Source: Bacteroidales bacterium
GTDB lineage: Bacteria > Bacteroidota > Bacteroidia > Bacteroidales > UBA932
Assembly (NCBI GenBank): GCA_017437825.1
Contig: JAFRXC010000050.1
Coordinates: 1-44,088, forward strand
Direction: 5' to 3'
Length of the DNA stretch: 44,088 nucleotides
Below are positions 1 to 8,069 of this stretch, one piece after another; position 1 is the stretch's first letter; each line of letters opens with the position of its first letter. The position numbers and the translations under genes are program-made. The notes beneath the pieces were generated by a model. The model worked only from the letters and a program-made list of their open reading frames with translations, searched no databases and was not told the DNA's origin.

Positions 1-2
1 AC

Positions 3-188
3 CGCAACAGAACCGGAATCAGCCAATGGGAGGATGTGCTTGGATCCGACTTTGTACGGATTCACAGATCCTATCTCGTCAACCGGACCTATGCAAGCGT
101 CTCTTCTCCTGAATGCGTGTGCGTAGCCGGAAAAGAATTGCCCGTTTCCAGGAAATACAAGGATGATGTGCATTCCGCATTCTCTTGA
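3..188 (+). CDS. LytTR-type response regulator, C-terminal end (partial)
   Basis: The open frame enters from the left edge and ends at TGA 186-188, giving 62 residues. It reads as the second half of a LytTR DNA-binding domain: a segment FVRIHRSYLVN followed by a variable stretch and ELPVSRKYKDDV, which is the usual beta-strand/HRSYLVN and LP-(I/V)-SR-(K/R)-Y signature of LytR/AgrA family regulators. The protein is most likely a two-component response regulator whose receiver domain lies outside the window; a membrane-anchored LytTR protein cannot be excluded. The next gene starts 48 bases downstream on the same strand, so co-transcription is possible. Confidence 0.85.
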   Translation, partial: RNRTGISQWEDVLGSDFVRIHRSYLVNRTYASVSSPECVCVAGKELPVSRKYKDDVHSAFS

Positions 189-236
189 GAAAGCGCGGAT
201 TACCAACAAGAAGAAATAAAAAAATATAAAGTACAT

Positions 237-1250
237 ATGTGTGAAGTTAAGTTGATTCCCCTGCAGCCTGAGGATCGGGAGCAATTCATCCTGGACAATC
301 AATTGGCGTTCAAGTACGGTGCCCGGCAGGAGTTCGGGATGCGGGACACCCGTTGCGAGGAGGGAGAGGAAGTGATCTCCAGATCGACAATCGAGCATTC
401 TATCGATGGAGAGACGGCCGAAACCTACCGGATCGTCCTGAATGGACAAAAGGTGGGCGGCGTCGTGATCGCCATCGAACAAGAGGAGGCGAAGGGCGAT
501 CTGGAACTACTCTTTGTCCTCCCGGAGTACCATGGCAAGGGCATCGGGCAAGCGGCGTGGAAGGTAGTGGAGGCCCTGCATCCGGAGGTCCGGGTTTGGG
601 AGACCATCACTCCCTATTTTGAGAAGCGCAACATCCACTTCTACGTTAACCGCTGTGGATTTCAAGTCGTTGAGTTTTGGAATAAGTACCAACATGGGCC
701 CGAGGTTCCCGAGGAGGAGGCAGACCATTGGAGCGCAGATGATGAGATGCTCGTTTTCCGGAAAGTTGTCGACAGACCGCCCTTCCGACCCATGCGCCGG
801 TTTAAACAGGCCCTTCCGGAAGAAACGTGCTTCCAGATTCTTAAGAACGCATATCGAGGCTTTCTTTCAGTCAATGGTGACGGCGGGTATCCTTATTCCG
901 TGCCGATCAATTTCGTGTTCGAGGAGGGAAAACTGTATTTCCACTGTGCCCGGGAAGGTCACAAGCTGGATTCTATCCGCGCTTGTGACAAGGCCTGTTT
1001 CACAGTGTTGGACGAGCCCGAAAAAGAGCCCGGAGACTGGTGGTATCACGTAAATAGCGTCATCTGCTTCGGCCGGGTAGGTATCGTCACCGATGAACGG
1101 GAGCGAATGGGCAGGCTCCGTTCTTTGGCAGGGAAATACTTTCCTGCCGGTTACGACACGGAAACCGACATCCTTCGCAACGGCCCCAGGGCGGAAATAT
1201 TGGAATTCACCATCGAACATATCAGTGGAAAGGCTGTCCGTGAAAAGTAA
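237..1250 (+). CDS. GNAT acetyltransferase fused to NimA-like flavin-binding split-barrel domain
   Basis: This 337-residue cytoplasmic protein has two domains. Residues about 1-160 resemble a GNAT N-acetyltransferase: an acetyl-CoA binding segment LELLFVLPEYHGKGIGQAAW is followed by a YVNRCGFQVVEFWNKY end, typical of GNAT motifs A and B. Residues about 180-335 resemble the pyridoxamine-5'-phosphate-oxidase-like split barrel of the NimA/nitroimidazole-reductase type (AYRGFLSVNGDGGYPYSVPINFVFEEGKLYFHCAREGHKLD). Each half is about full length for its family, so this looks like a real fusion, with no stop or frame break between them. NimA-like proteins bind FMN and may reduce nitro compounds; the acetyltransferase substrate is unknown. 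The ATG at 237 follows an A-rich leader. Confidence 0.8.
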   Translation: MCEVKLIPLQPEDREQFILDNQLAFKYGARQEFGMRDTRCEEGEEVISRSTIEHSIDGETAETYRIVLNGQKVGGVVIAIEQEEAKGDLELLFVLPEYHGKGIGQAAWKVVEALHPEVRVWETITPYFEKRNIHFYVNRCGFQVVEFWNKYQHGPEVPEEEADHWSADDEMLVFRKVVDRPPFRPMRRFKQALPEETCFQILKNAYRGFLSVNGDGGYPYSVPINFVFEEGKLYFHCAREGHKLDSIRACDKACFTVLDEPEKEPGDWWYHVNSVICFGRVGIVTDERERMGRLRSLAGKYFPAGYDTETDILRNGPRAEILEFTIEHISGKAVREK

Positions 1251-1267
1251 ATGACCTGGGCGGACGC

Positions 1268-1299
1268 TTTGGAGTTATGGGGGAATCTGGCTATCTTTA
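1268..1299 (+). promoter_or_regulatory. Bacteroidota-type promoter for the YhfC-like gene
   Basis: A TTTG at 1268-1271 is separated by 20 bases from TATCTTTA at 1292-1299. This matches the Bacteroidota pattern of a -33 TTTG and a -7 TAnnTTTG. The likely start codon is at 1309, so the 5' leader would be only a few bases long. Confidence 0.6.
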
Positions 1300-1308
1300 C
1301 AATGGTAA

Positions 1309-2100
1309 ATGAATTATTATATGGTTCCTGTCAGTTCGATGATATTGATGGCCGTTGATGCCGTTTTGGGCTTTGCCGTCCCAATCTGTCTGTCCGTCTA
1401 TCTGGTGCGTAAGCATCATGCCAAGCTTTCCACCATTCTTATCGGTGCCGGGACATTCATCTTTTTTGCCCTGGTCTTGGAAAGCATTATGCACCAACTG
1501 GTCCTTAATGGACCGAATGGGGCGGCTATCATGAACAATACGCTGCTGTATGCCATTTATGGCGGGCTCGCAGCCGGTGTCTTTGAAGAAACCGGCCGCT
1601 TCCTCTCGATGAAGTTCTTGATGAAAAAGGAACCGTCTGAACCACTTCCCGGTGTAGCTTACGGAATCGGGCACGGAGGTGCGGAAATGCTCATAATCTT
1701 CGGTATTACGATGATCAACAACCTGGTGATTTCGGCTTTGATCAATTCCGGACAGACTGACGTACTCTTTGCCAAAATTCCTGAAGATGCCGCAGCACAG
1801 TTACAGACACAACTGGACCAGTTGCAGACAATAGGTGCCGGAAGCTTGCTGATCGGCCTTTGGGAGCGTATTTCTGCCTTGGTACTTCATTTGGGACTTT
1901 CATTGCTTGTTTGGGTAGCCATCCGCAAAGGAGGTAAATGGTTGTGGCTGTTTCCTGCAGCAATCGTACTTCACGCAATTGTCGATGCCGGAGCAGTGAT
2001 GCTCCAGAAGTCGGCAGGAATGGTTCCGCTGGAACTCATAGTCACGGCGGAAGCCATTGCTGTCGCCGCTATGGGCTATATGGTTGCAAAGAAGTTATAA
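1309..2100 (+). CDS. YhfC-family intramembrane protease-like protein
   Basis: A 263-residue polytopic membrane protein with about seven to eight hydrophobic segments. It carries the motifs of the YhfC (DUF2324) family, which is related to glutamic-type CAAX-processing proteases: FEETGR near residue 88, GIGHGGAE near 122, and a late LHAIVDAG pairing His and Asp. In the wider superfamily the two Glu residues and the His/Asp form the active site; the substrate of YhfC proteins is not known. The start may be M1 (1309) or M5 (1321). The next gene, a lipoprotein, begins only 8 bases after the stop, so the two are probably co-transcribed from the promoter at 1268-1299. Confidence 0.8.
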   Translation: MNYYMVPVSSMILMAVDAVLGFAVPICLSVYLVRKHHAKLSTILIGAGTFIFFALVLESIMHQLVLNGPNGAAIMNNTLLYAIYGGLAAGVFEETGRFLSMKFLMKKEPSEPLPGVAYGIGHGGAEMLIIFGITMINNLVISALINSGQTDVLFAKIPEDAAAQLQTQLDQLQTIGAGSLLIGLWERISALVLHLGLSLLVWVAIRKGGKWLWLFPAAIVLHAIVDAGAVMLQKSAGMVPLELIVTAEAIAVAAMGYMVAKKL

Positions 2101-2108
2101 TCGATATT

Positions 2109-2585
2109 ATGAAAAAGATATTGTTTGTGGCAGTCATCGCCTGCCTTACATTGTTTACATCCTGCGGGGTGGCGAGCGTCAATCATACCGGAGATCTCTC
2201 GGGCGCCATTTACGGCGTGTGGGCTCTGGATTCCAAAACCGTTGCTCCGGCAGGCTCAGTCGGGAATGTCGCCGGCAATCAAGTCGATTACTCCGGTGTC
2301 CATTTCTATCTTTCATTGAGTGAACCTCGCATAGCCCTAGCCAAGAAAGGCAGTTTCACGCAGCTTGACCTGAAGGACGTGGATGTCGACGGAGCTCAGT
2401 TCTCATACAACGCCACCAAAAAGATGATCAGTTTTACCAAGACTCTCTGGCTCACGCAAGGTCTGCAGTATGAAATGCGCCTTTCAGGAACATATTCAGT
2501 CCTTGAGATGACCCGCACGAAACTGGTTATCCAAAAAGAATCAATGGGCGTGAAGACCATTTATTCCTTCCGTCGTTACAAATAA
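2109..2585 (+). CDS. small lipoprotein, unknown function
   Basis: A 158-residue predicted lipoprotein. It starts at ATG 2109, giving MKK followed by a hydrophobic stretch and the lipobox FTSC with Cys at residue 20. A longer open frame exists upstream, but it overlaps the YhfC-like gene and lacks the signal peptide at its N terminus. After the signal the sequence reads like a small beta-rich lipocalin-type domain (GVWALDSKTV, SFTKTLWLTQGLQYEMRLSGTYSV, MGVKTIYSFRRYK at the end), as in the lipocalin-like or META-domain lipoproteins common in Bacteroidota, but the family is not certain. It lies 8 bases after the protease-like gene and 15 bases before the CDF transporter. Confidence 0.7.
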   Translation: MKKILFVAVIACLTLFTSCGVASVNHTGDLSGAIYGVWALDSKTVAPAGSVGNVAGNQVDYSGVHFYLSLSEPRIALAKKGSFTQLDLKDVDVDGAQFSYNATKKMISFTKTLWLTQGLQYEMRLSGTYSVLEMTRTKLVIQKESMGVKTIYSFRRYK

Positions 2586-2600
2586 TTTCGGTATCTGAAT

Positions 2601-3704
2601 ATGGACCGTAGTTCCCAGATCATACGTACAAGTGTAATCGGGATTGTCGCCAATGTCTTGTTGGCGGCTTTCAAGGCTGTGGTAGGCATCATAGCCAGCA
2701 GCGTGGCCATAGTAATGGATGCTGTGAACAATCTCAGCGACGCCCTTTCCAGCGTCATCACCATCATTGGCACCAAGCTGTCTCAGCGTCCCGCGGACAG
2801 GGAACACCCTTTTGGCTTCGGACGCATCGAGTATTTCAGCGCGATAATCATTGCTGTAATCGTGATTTCGGCTGGTGTCACGTCGCTCATCGAGTCTGTG
2901 AAGAAGATTATTCAGCCCGTTGAGCCGAGCTATACGACGCCTACTCTCATCGTCATAATCGTGGCCATTGTCGCCAAACTCCTGCTGGGATGGTATGTCA
3001 AGAAGAAGGGAAAGCAGCTTAAGAGCGACGCCTTGATAGCATCCGGATCGGATGCCCTGTTCGATGCCATCATCACTACGGCTACGCTTGTATCGGCGGG
3101 AATAATGCTTATCTGGGGCGTCTCCCTGGACGGAATCCTCGGCGCCTTGATTTCCATAGTAATCATAAAGGCTGGTATCGAGATGCTGGCATCTCCTGTC
3201 AACGAACTGCTGGGCAGCAAGGTTTCGCCAGAACTCATTAGGGAAATCAAGCAGGAGGTGATGGGTTTCGACGGAGTACGTGGCGTGTTCGATATCATCC
3301 TGCACAACTACGGCCCGGATGTAATGATAGGCTCACTTCATATCAGCGTTCCAGACACATTGACCGCACACGAGATTCACGGACTTACCCGCAAGATTGC
3401 CACGATGATGTCCCTTAATCACGGAATCATTATGACCGTGGGCATCTATTCCGTGGCCACCGGAGAAAACCAGAGAGCCGAACTTCAGGCCAAAGTGACC
3501 AAGGCCCTCGCCGCCCATAAAGAGCTTGTCCAGGTCCACGCTTTCTATTTTTCGGAAAAAGAACAGATGCTTTCAGTGGATGTGGTGCCTGACATATCGT
3601 GCCACGATGATGCAGCCCTTTCCCGTCAGCTGGCAGACGAACTCCAGGCATTGGTTCCGGGCGTGCAGGTAATCGTGGTCATCGACCACAATTACAGTGA
3701 TTGA
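2601..3704 (+). CDS. cation diffusion facilitator (CDF) metal exporter, possibly Mn-type
   Basis: This 367-residue protein has six transmembrane segments in residues about 8-205 and a cytoplasmic ferredoxin-like domain after residue about 215, as in the CDF family (metal/H+ antiporters). The first transport-site half is D40-x2-N43-x3-D47 (MDAVNNLSDALSS). The second half is D151-x3-D155 (GSDALFDA). At the first conserved ligand position it has Asn, and at the second-helix His position it has Asp. Such Asn/Asp-rich sites are seen in manganese-exporting CDFs such as MntE, so Mn(II) is more likely than Zn(II); this is inferred. The HPFGFGRIEY loop is typical. An unusually long C-terminal extension (residues about 295-367) follows the first cytoplasmic domain. 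Confidence 0.9.
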   Translation: MDRSSQIIRTSVIGIVANVLLAAFKAVVGIIASSVAIVMDAVNNLSDALSSVITIIGTKLSQRPADREHPFGFGRIEYFSAIIIAVIVISAGVTSLIESVKKIIQPVEPSYTTPTLIVIIVAIVAKLLLGWYVKKKGKQLKSDALIASGSDALFDAIITTATLVSAGIMLIWGVSLDGILGALISIVIIKAGIEMLASPVNELLGSKVSPELIREIKQEVMGFDGVRGVFDIILHNYGPDVMIGSLHISVPDTLTAHEIHGLTRKIATMMSLNHGIIMTVGIYSVATGENQRAELQAKVTKALAAHKELVQVHAFYFSEKEQMLSVDVVPDISCHDDAALSRQLADELQALVPGVQVIVVIDHNYSD

Positions 3705-3780
3705 TTTCAAAGGCTTCCAGAAAGTGAAGCTTGTAGTTGTAGCGGAATTTGGCTATATTCACACGATAAATCACTGAAAT

Positions 3781-5130
3781 ATGGAACGTAGAGACTTCCT
3801 GAAAGTTTCCGCTGTTGGCGCGGCCGGCCTGATGCTGCCTGCCGCCCTGGCGAAGGCGGCGGCTCCGGCTCCGGCCGCGGCCCGCAACAAGAAACAATCC
3901 GCTAACGACAAGGTTACCCTGGGCTTCATAGGCCTTGGCCAGCAGGTATTGATGCTGCTGGACCTCTTCCTTCCAATGGAGGATGTGCGCGTCGTAGCGG
4001 GATGTGACGTCTATGACATCAAGCGCGACCGCTTCGTCCGCATTGTCAGGGAGTACTACCAGGGAAAAGGGGAGAAGAAAGTCAAGGTGGACGTCTACGA
4101 AGACTATCAGGACATCCTGGCCAGGCCGGACATAGACGCCGTTGTGATAGCCGTCCCCGACCATCAGCACGCAGTCATCTCCATAGCCGCCTGCAAGGCG
4201 GGGAAGGACATCTTCCTGGAGAAGCCTATGACACTTACCATTTACGAGGGCCAGCAGGTAGTTAAGGCTGTGCGCAAATACAACCGCATAGTCCAGGTAG
4301 GCAGCATGCAGCGTTCCAGCAACGAATTCATCCATGCCGCCAACGTAGTACGCGAGGGCGAGCTGGGCACCATCCGCAAGATCAGGGCCTATGTGGGTAG
4401 GGATGCAACCAATCCGGATAATCCCGCGCCAGTTCCGTATAACCTTCCCAGGATGGAGGTTCCCGCGGGGCTCAACTGGGACAAATGGCTCGGGCCTCTC
4501 CCCACATCCTTCTACTACAACGCAGATCTCAATCCCGTGAGCTCTTATGAAAAGAGAGAGCCCTTCTGGGCCAGATGGCGCTTCTTCAAGGGCTGCGGCG
4601 GAGGCAATACAACCGACTGGGGCGCCCATATGTTCGATTTCGTCCAGTGGGCCATTGGCAAGGACAGGTCCGGCCCCGTAGAGATCATACCCCCGGGATA
4701 CAGTTTCTACGAGCACCTGACATACAAGTACGACAACGGTATCATAGTATCAGAGGAACCCTGCACCACTCGCGGCCAGGGCGTTGAGATTTACGGTGAC
4801 GACGGCTGGATAAAGGTGTCTCGCGGCAGGTTTTCAGCATCGGACAAGAGGCTCGAGATGACAGGCCCCATCACGGACAACAACGTTTCGTATTACGCCA
4901 ACGACAAGCACTACAGGGCTTTCATCGATGCAGTCAAGTCCCGTATCGATCCTAACGTCCCCGTGGAGGTAGGCCACAGCTCCTGCACTATGTGCAACTT
5001 GGGCAACATCGCGATAGAATTGGGTCGCCCCGTTGTCTGGAACCCTATCGTGGAGAAGTTCATGCACGACCCTGAGGCATCCAAGCTCCTCCATTACGAC
5101 TACCGTCCCGGATACAGCCTGGAGGTATAG
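3781..5130 (+). CDS. Tat-exported Gfo/Idh/MocA family oxidoreductase
   Basis: A 449-residue NAD(P)-dependent oxidoreductase. The N terminus MERRDFLKVSAVGAAGLM is a twin-arginine signal, so the protein should be exported folded with its cofactor. A Rossmann fold follows, with GFIGLGQQ near residue 50 in place of the usual GxGxxG, then VVIAVPDHQHA and the EKPMTLT motif (the EKP lysine is a typical catalytic residue). The C-terminal half (AGLNWDKWLGPLP, WRFFKGCGGGNTTDWGAHMFD) is the alpha/beta domain typical of secreted Bacteroidota sugar oxidoreductases, some of which (GH109) cleave glycosides through NAD-dependent redox chemistry. The substrate cannot be read from sequence. A possible TTG-N20-TATATTCA promoter lies at 3731-3761. 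It leads a cluster with the two lipoproteins downstream. Confidence 0.88.
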   Translation: MERRDFLKVSAVGAAGLMLPAALAKAAAPAPAAARNKKQSANDKVTLGFIGLGQQVLMLLDLFLPMEDVRVVAGCDVYDIKRDRFVRIVREYYQGKGEKKVKVDVYEDYQDILARPDIDAVVIAVPDHQHAVISIAACKAGKDIFLEKPMTLTIYEGQQVVKAVRKYNRIVQVGSMQRSSNEFIHAANVVREGELGTIRKIRAYVGRDATNPDNPAPVPYNLPRMEVPAGLNWDKWLGPLPTSFYYNADLNPVSSYEKREPFWARWRFFKGCGGGNTTDWGAHMFDFVQWAIGKDRSGPVEIIPPGYSFYEHLTYKYDNGIIVSEEPCTTRGQGVEIYGDDGWIKVSRGRFSASDKRLEMTGPITDNNVSYYANDKHYRAFIDAVKSRIDPNVPVEVGHSSCTMCNLGNIAIELGRPVVWNPIVEKFMHDPEASKLLHYDYRPGYSLEV

Positions 5131-5173
5131 GCTGTTTTTGACCAATTTGAGAAGACAAACTAAAACCAACAAT

Positions 5174-6322
5174 ATGAAATTACATCTTACTCTCGGGCTG
5201 ATTGTCGCGGCAGCAGCCCTCGTTTCCTGCTCAGGAAACAAACAGCAGGTGGGTGTCCTTACAAAGCCCACCAGCGCCACAACCAACGTTCAAGGCGCAG
5301 AATTCCCCAAGATTAATCCTGACCTCACTGCAGTTTTCCGCAACGATTTCCCCGATGCGCAGTCTGTATCGGTTAACGTGGGTGGAAAGAACTACGATAT
5401 GAAAAAGGGTGATGACGGCATCTGGGAGGCCACCACAGAGCCTCTTGTACCCGGATTCCACTACTATATGCTCACCGTTGACGGAAAACGCATTCCGGAT
5501 CCCAACAGCCGCCAATTCTTCGGCTCAGGCTACTGGGGCAGCGGCATAGAGGTTCCCGAGGCAGGCGTGGATTATTATCTGGAGAAGAAAGTCCCTCACG
5601 GTGAGGTCCGCATAGAGAAATACTATTCCGCACTTACCGGAGCAGAGCGCCAGTGCTATGTTTATCTGCCGCCGCAGTACAAATCCGAGCCTGACCGCCG
5701 CTTCCCGGTGCTTTACCTTATGCACGGCGCGGGCGAGGACGAGACCGGATGGGCCACCCAGGGTATGATGGGCAACATAATGGACAACCTGATTGCAGAA
5801 GGGGAGTGCGTCCCCATGATCATCGTCTGCGAGCACGCAGTGGCCACCCTGGCCGATGCTGATCCCGGCGCACGTCCCAATCTCTTCAACTTCGACGCCT
5901 TCGAGAAAGTCACTGTCGAGGAGACACTGCCTACCTTCGACGCCCGCTTCCGCACCCTTACCGACCGCGACAATCGCGCTATCTGCGGCCTCTCGCTGGG
6001 CGGATTCCAGGCCTACACCATCGGCCTGGACCATCCTGAGCTGTTCGGCTGGATAGGCGGATTCAGCGGCTCCGGCCGCGGCCCCGGCGACCGCCGCGAC
6101 TCCGAGATGTATCCCAAGTCCATCAATGACCAGTATCACCTCCTTTACATAAGTATCGGTACCGACGAGCCTGCCGGAATGTATCAGGGAATCTACGACC
6201 TCCACGTAGCCCTGGACAGCCTTGGCGTAAAGCACGTTTACTACGAGTCACCCGGCACCGGCCACGAATGGCTCACCTGGAGGCGCTCCCTCCACCAGTT
6301 CGCCCCTATGCTCTTCAAATAG
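5174..6322 (+). CDS. lipoprotein esterase, CE1/esterase D-like with N-terminal E-set domain
   Basis: A 382-residue lipoprotein. The start is ATG 5174, giving a signal peptide ending in lipobox LVSC with Cys 19; a longer frame from 5033 overlaps the upstream gene and would hide the signal. Residues about 45-125 form a carbohydrate-binding-like E-set domain (CBM48 type). Residues about 145-382 are an alpha/beta hydrolase of the esterase D/feruloyl esterase group: VYLPPQYKSEPDRRFPVLYLMHG forms the oxyanion region, GLSLGG places the nucleophile at Ser274, and GTGHEW supplies the His. Such proteins deacylate xylan side chains (feruloyl or acetyl groups) at the cell surface; the exact ester is not known. 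It lies 43 bases after the oxidoreductase and 13 before the M28 peptidase. Confidence 0.88.
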   Translation: MKLHLTLGLIVAAAALVSCSGNKQQVGVLTKPTSATTNVQGAEFPKINPDLTAVFRNDFPDAQSVSVNVGGKNYDMKKGDDGIWEATTEPLVPGFHYYMLTVDGKRIPDPNSRQFFGSGYWGSGIEVPEAGVDYYLEKKVPHGEVRIEKYYSALTGAERQCYVYLPPQYKSEPDRRFPVLYLMHGAGEDETGWATQGMMGNIMDNLIAEGECVPMIIVCEHAVATLADADPGARPNLFNFDAFEKVTVEETLPTFDARFRTLTDRDNRAICGLSLGGFQAYTIGLDHPELFGWIGGFSGSGRGPGDRRDSEMYPKSINDQYHLLYISIGTDEPAGMYQGIYDLHVALDSLGVKHVYYESPGTGHEWLTWRRSLHQFAPMLFK

Positions 6323-6335
6323 TAATCAAATAACT

Positions 6336-7913
6336 ATGAGACGCTGGACACTGATTGTTGCGGCGGGGGCATTGCTCCTGGGTCTGGCCGCCTGCTCGCA
6401 GCCTTCGTCACGCAAGGAAGAGGACGAAGTGCTGCTGCGACAGTGGATCAAGACCATCGCGTCCGACGAGTTCGGAGGGCGCAAGCCTATGACGCAATAT
6501 GAGGACGTCACCGTGAACTACCTTGCCGGGCAGTTGGAGGCTCTGGGCCTGGAACCAGCTTTCGACGGCAGCTGGTTCCAGCCTTTCGAGATGATTGCGG
6601 TCACGGCAAAGCCCGAGGGCGCAAAATTCTATGTCAGAGGCAAGACCGGCGCTGAATTGTTATACCCGGACGATATGGTGGTATGGACTGCCAGGGCTAC
6701 AGACAAAGTGGAGTTGCCAAAGGCGGAATATGTCTTCTGCGGATTCGGCATCAATGCTCCAGAGTACGGCTGGGATGACTACGCCGGCATCGACGTCAAG
6801 GGAAAGATAGTGATAGCCATGGTCAACGACCCAGGCTATTACGACAACAGCCTCTTCCGCGGCAGGAATATGACCTATTACGGTCGATGGCTATATAAGT
6901 TCGAAGAGGCACGCCGCCAGGGTGCTGCAGGATGCCTGGTGCTCCACAACACCGAAGCGGCAAGTTATGACTGGAGCGTCTGCGTGAACGGCCACCTGGA
7001 GGACAACCTGGCCCTCTACGACCCGGAAACGCACAATTCCGGGGAACTGGCGGTGAAGGGATGGCTCCGCGAAGACGGCGCGCAGAAGCTGTTTGCGGCC
7101 GCGGGAATGGATATGGACGCGGCCCTCTCAGCTGCCAAGCGCCCGGGCTTCAAGTCCTTTCCCCTGAATGTCCGCGGGGACATCAGGATGGACGTAAGTT
7201 ACGATATTCAGCAGACCCGCAACGTCGGCGCCATCCTCCGCGGCACAGATAAGGCTGACGAGGCCGTTGTGATGAATGCCCACTGGGACCACCTGGGAAT
7301 AGGAACCCCGGACGAGACTGGCGACAATATCTACAACGGCGCGGCCGACAACGCTTCCGGAATGGCCGGAGCACTGCTGGCAGCAAAGAAGTTCACGGAA
7401 CTGCACGAGAGGCCGCGCCGCTCCGTCCTCTTCATTTTCCCTTCTTCCGAGGAAAGCGGCCTGTTCGGCTCAGAATACTACTGCGCCCATCCCGCCATCC
7501 CTATGGAAAAGACATCAGCCTGCCTCAATTTCGAGAGCATAGGCCCGGCAGAACTCACCAGCGACGTGTCCATCCTGGGTGGCGGCGCCAGCGATTTGGA
7601 CAAGTATTATGAGGATGCCGCCGCCGCCCAAGGACGCTACATCTTCTTTGACGACGACAATTCTGACGGATGGTTCTTCCGCTCTGATCACTATAACTTC
7701 GTCAAGAAAGGAGTTCCTGCACTGGTGGTGGAGAATGGCAATCACCCCGTGGATCCATCCCGTCCCAACAAATACCCAATGAAAATGTGGTATCACCAGC
7801 CCTGCGACGAGTATCAGGATGACTGGGACCTGGAAGGCACACTGGCAAACATCGACCTCATCTTCAACGTAGGCGTATCCGTCGCCAACGCCCAAGATCT
7901 TCTCCGCCTCTAA
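6336..7913 (+). CDS. M28-family zinc aminopeptidase lipoprotein with PA domain
   Basis: A 525-residue lipoprotein (MRRWTLIVAAGALLLGLAAC, lipid Cys 20). Residues about 90-250 include a protease-associated (PA) insert. The M28 catalytic domain follows, with zinc ligands and general base in order: NAHWDHLG, AADNASGMAGAL, PSSEESGLFGSEYY and the last His in DHYNFVKKGVPAL. All ligands typical of a two-zinc aminopeptidase are present, so it should be active and located in the envelope. It is the third gene of the cluster starting at 3781, with a 13-base gap to the esterase. The gene ends shortly before the REP-like hairpins of the convergent transposase gene. Confidence 0.9.
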   Translation: MRRWTLIVAAGALLLGLAACSQPSSRKEEDEVLLRQWIKTIASDEFGGRKPMTQYEDVTVNYLAGQLEALGLEPAFDGSWFQPFEMIAVTAKPEGAKFYVRGKTGAELLYPDDMVVWTARATDKVELPKAEYVFCGFGINAPEYGWDDYAGIDVKGKIVIAMVNDPGYYDNSLFRGRNMTYYGRWLYKFEEARRQGAAGCLVLHNTEAASYDWSVCVNGHLEDNLALYDPETHNSGELAVKGWLREDGAQKLFAAAGMDMDAALSAAKRPGFKSFPLNVRGDIRMDVSYDIQQTRNVGAILRGTDKADEAVVMNAHWDHLGIGTPDETGDNIYNGAADNASGMAGALLAAKKFTELHERPRRSVLFIFPSSEESGLFGSEYYCAHPAIPMEKTSACLNFESIGPAELTSDVSILGGGASDLDKYYEDAAAAQGRYIFFDDDNSDGWFFRSDHYNFVKKGVPALVVENGNHPVDPSRPNKYPMKMWYHQPCDEYQDDWDLEGTLANIDLIFNVGVSVANAQDLLRL

Positions 7914-7958
7914 GACGACTTCCACTCCGTCGGGTCTCGATAATTTGTCCCATATTCT

Positions 7959-8069
7959 CGGGCAAGGTCTCCTAAAAGTGGTTGGACCTTGCCCGTTACT
8001 ATTGCCCTTCACGGCCCTTAATTGGTATTTCGCTGGGCAAGGTCTCGGGGCTTTTGGGGGACCTTGCCC
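7959..8069. repeat. two REP-like hairpins at the 3' end of a RAYT gene
   Basis: Two inverted repeats share the same stem. The first is CGGGCAAGGTC at 7959-7969 pairing with GACCTTGCCCG at 7985-7995, a perfect 11-bp stem. The second is GGGCAAGGTC at 8035-8044 pairing with GACCTTGCCC at 8060-8069. They are about 75 bases apart, one just beyond the stop codon of the minus-strand transposase and one inside its last codons. This is the arrangement expected for REP elements mobilised by the adjacent RAYT. Confidence 0.75.

Noticed and set aside
3679-4716. A 345-codon minus-strand open frame opposite the Gfo/Idh gene
   Set aside because: Antisense shadow; no domain or start signals, and the opposite strand encodes a clear Tat signal and oxidoreductase.
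5525-6235. A 236-codon minus-strand open frame opposite the esterase
   Set aside because: Antisense shadow of the CE1-like domain with no recognisable features.
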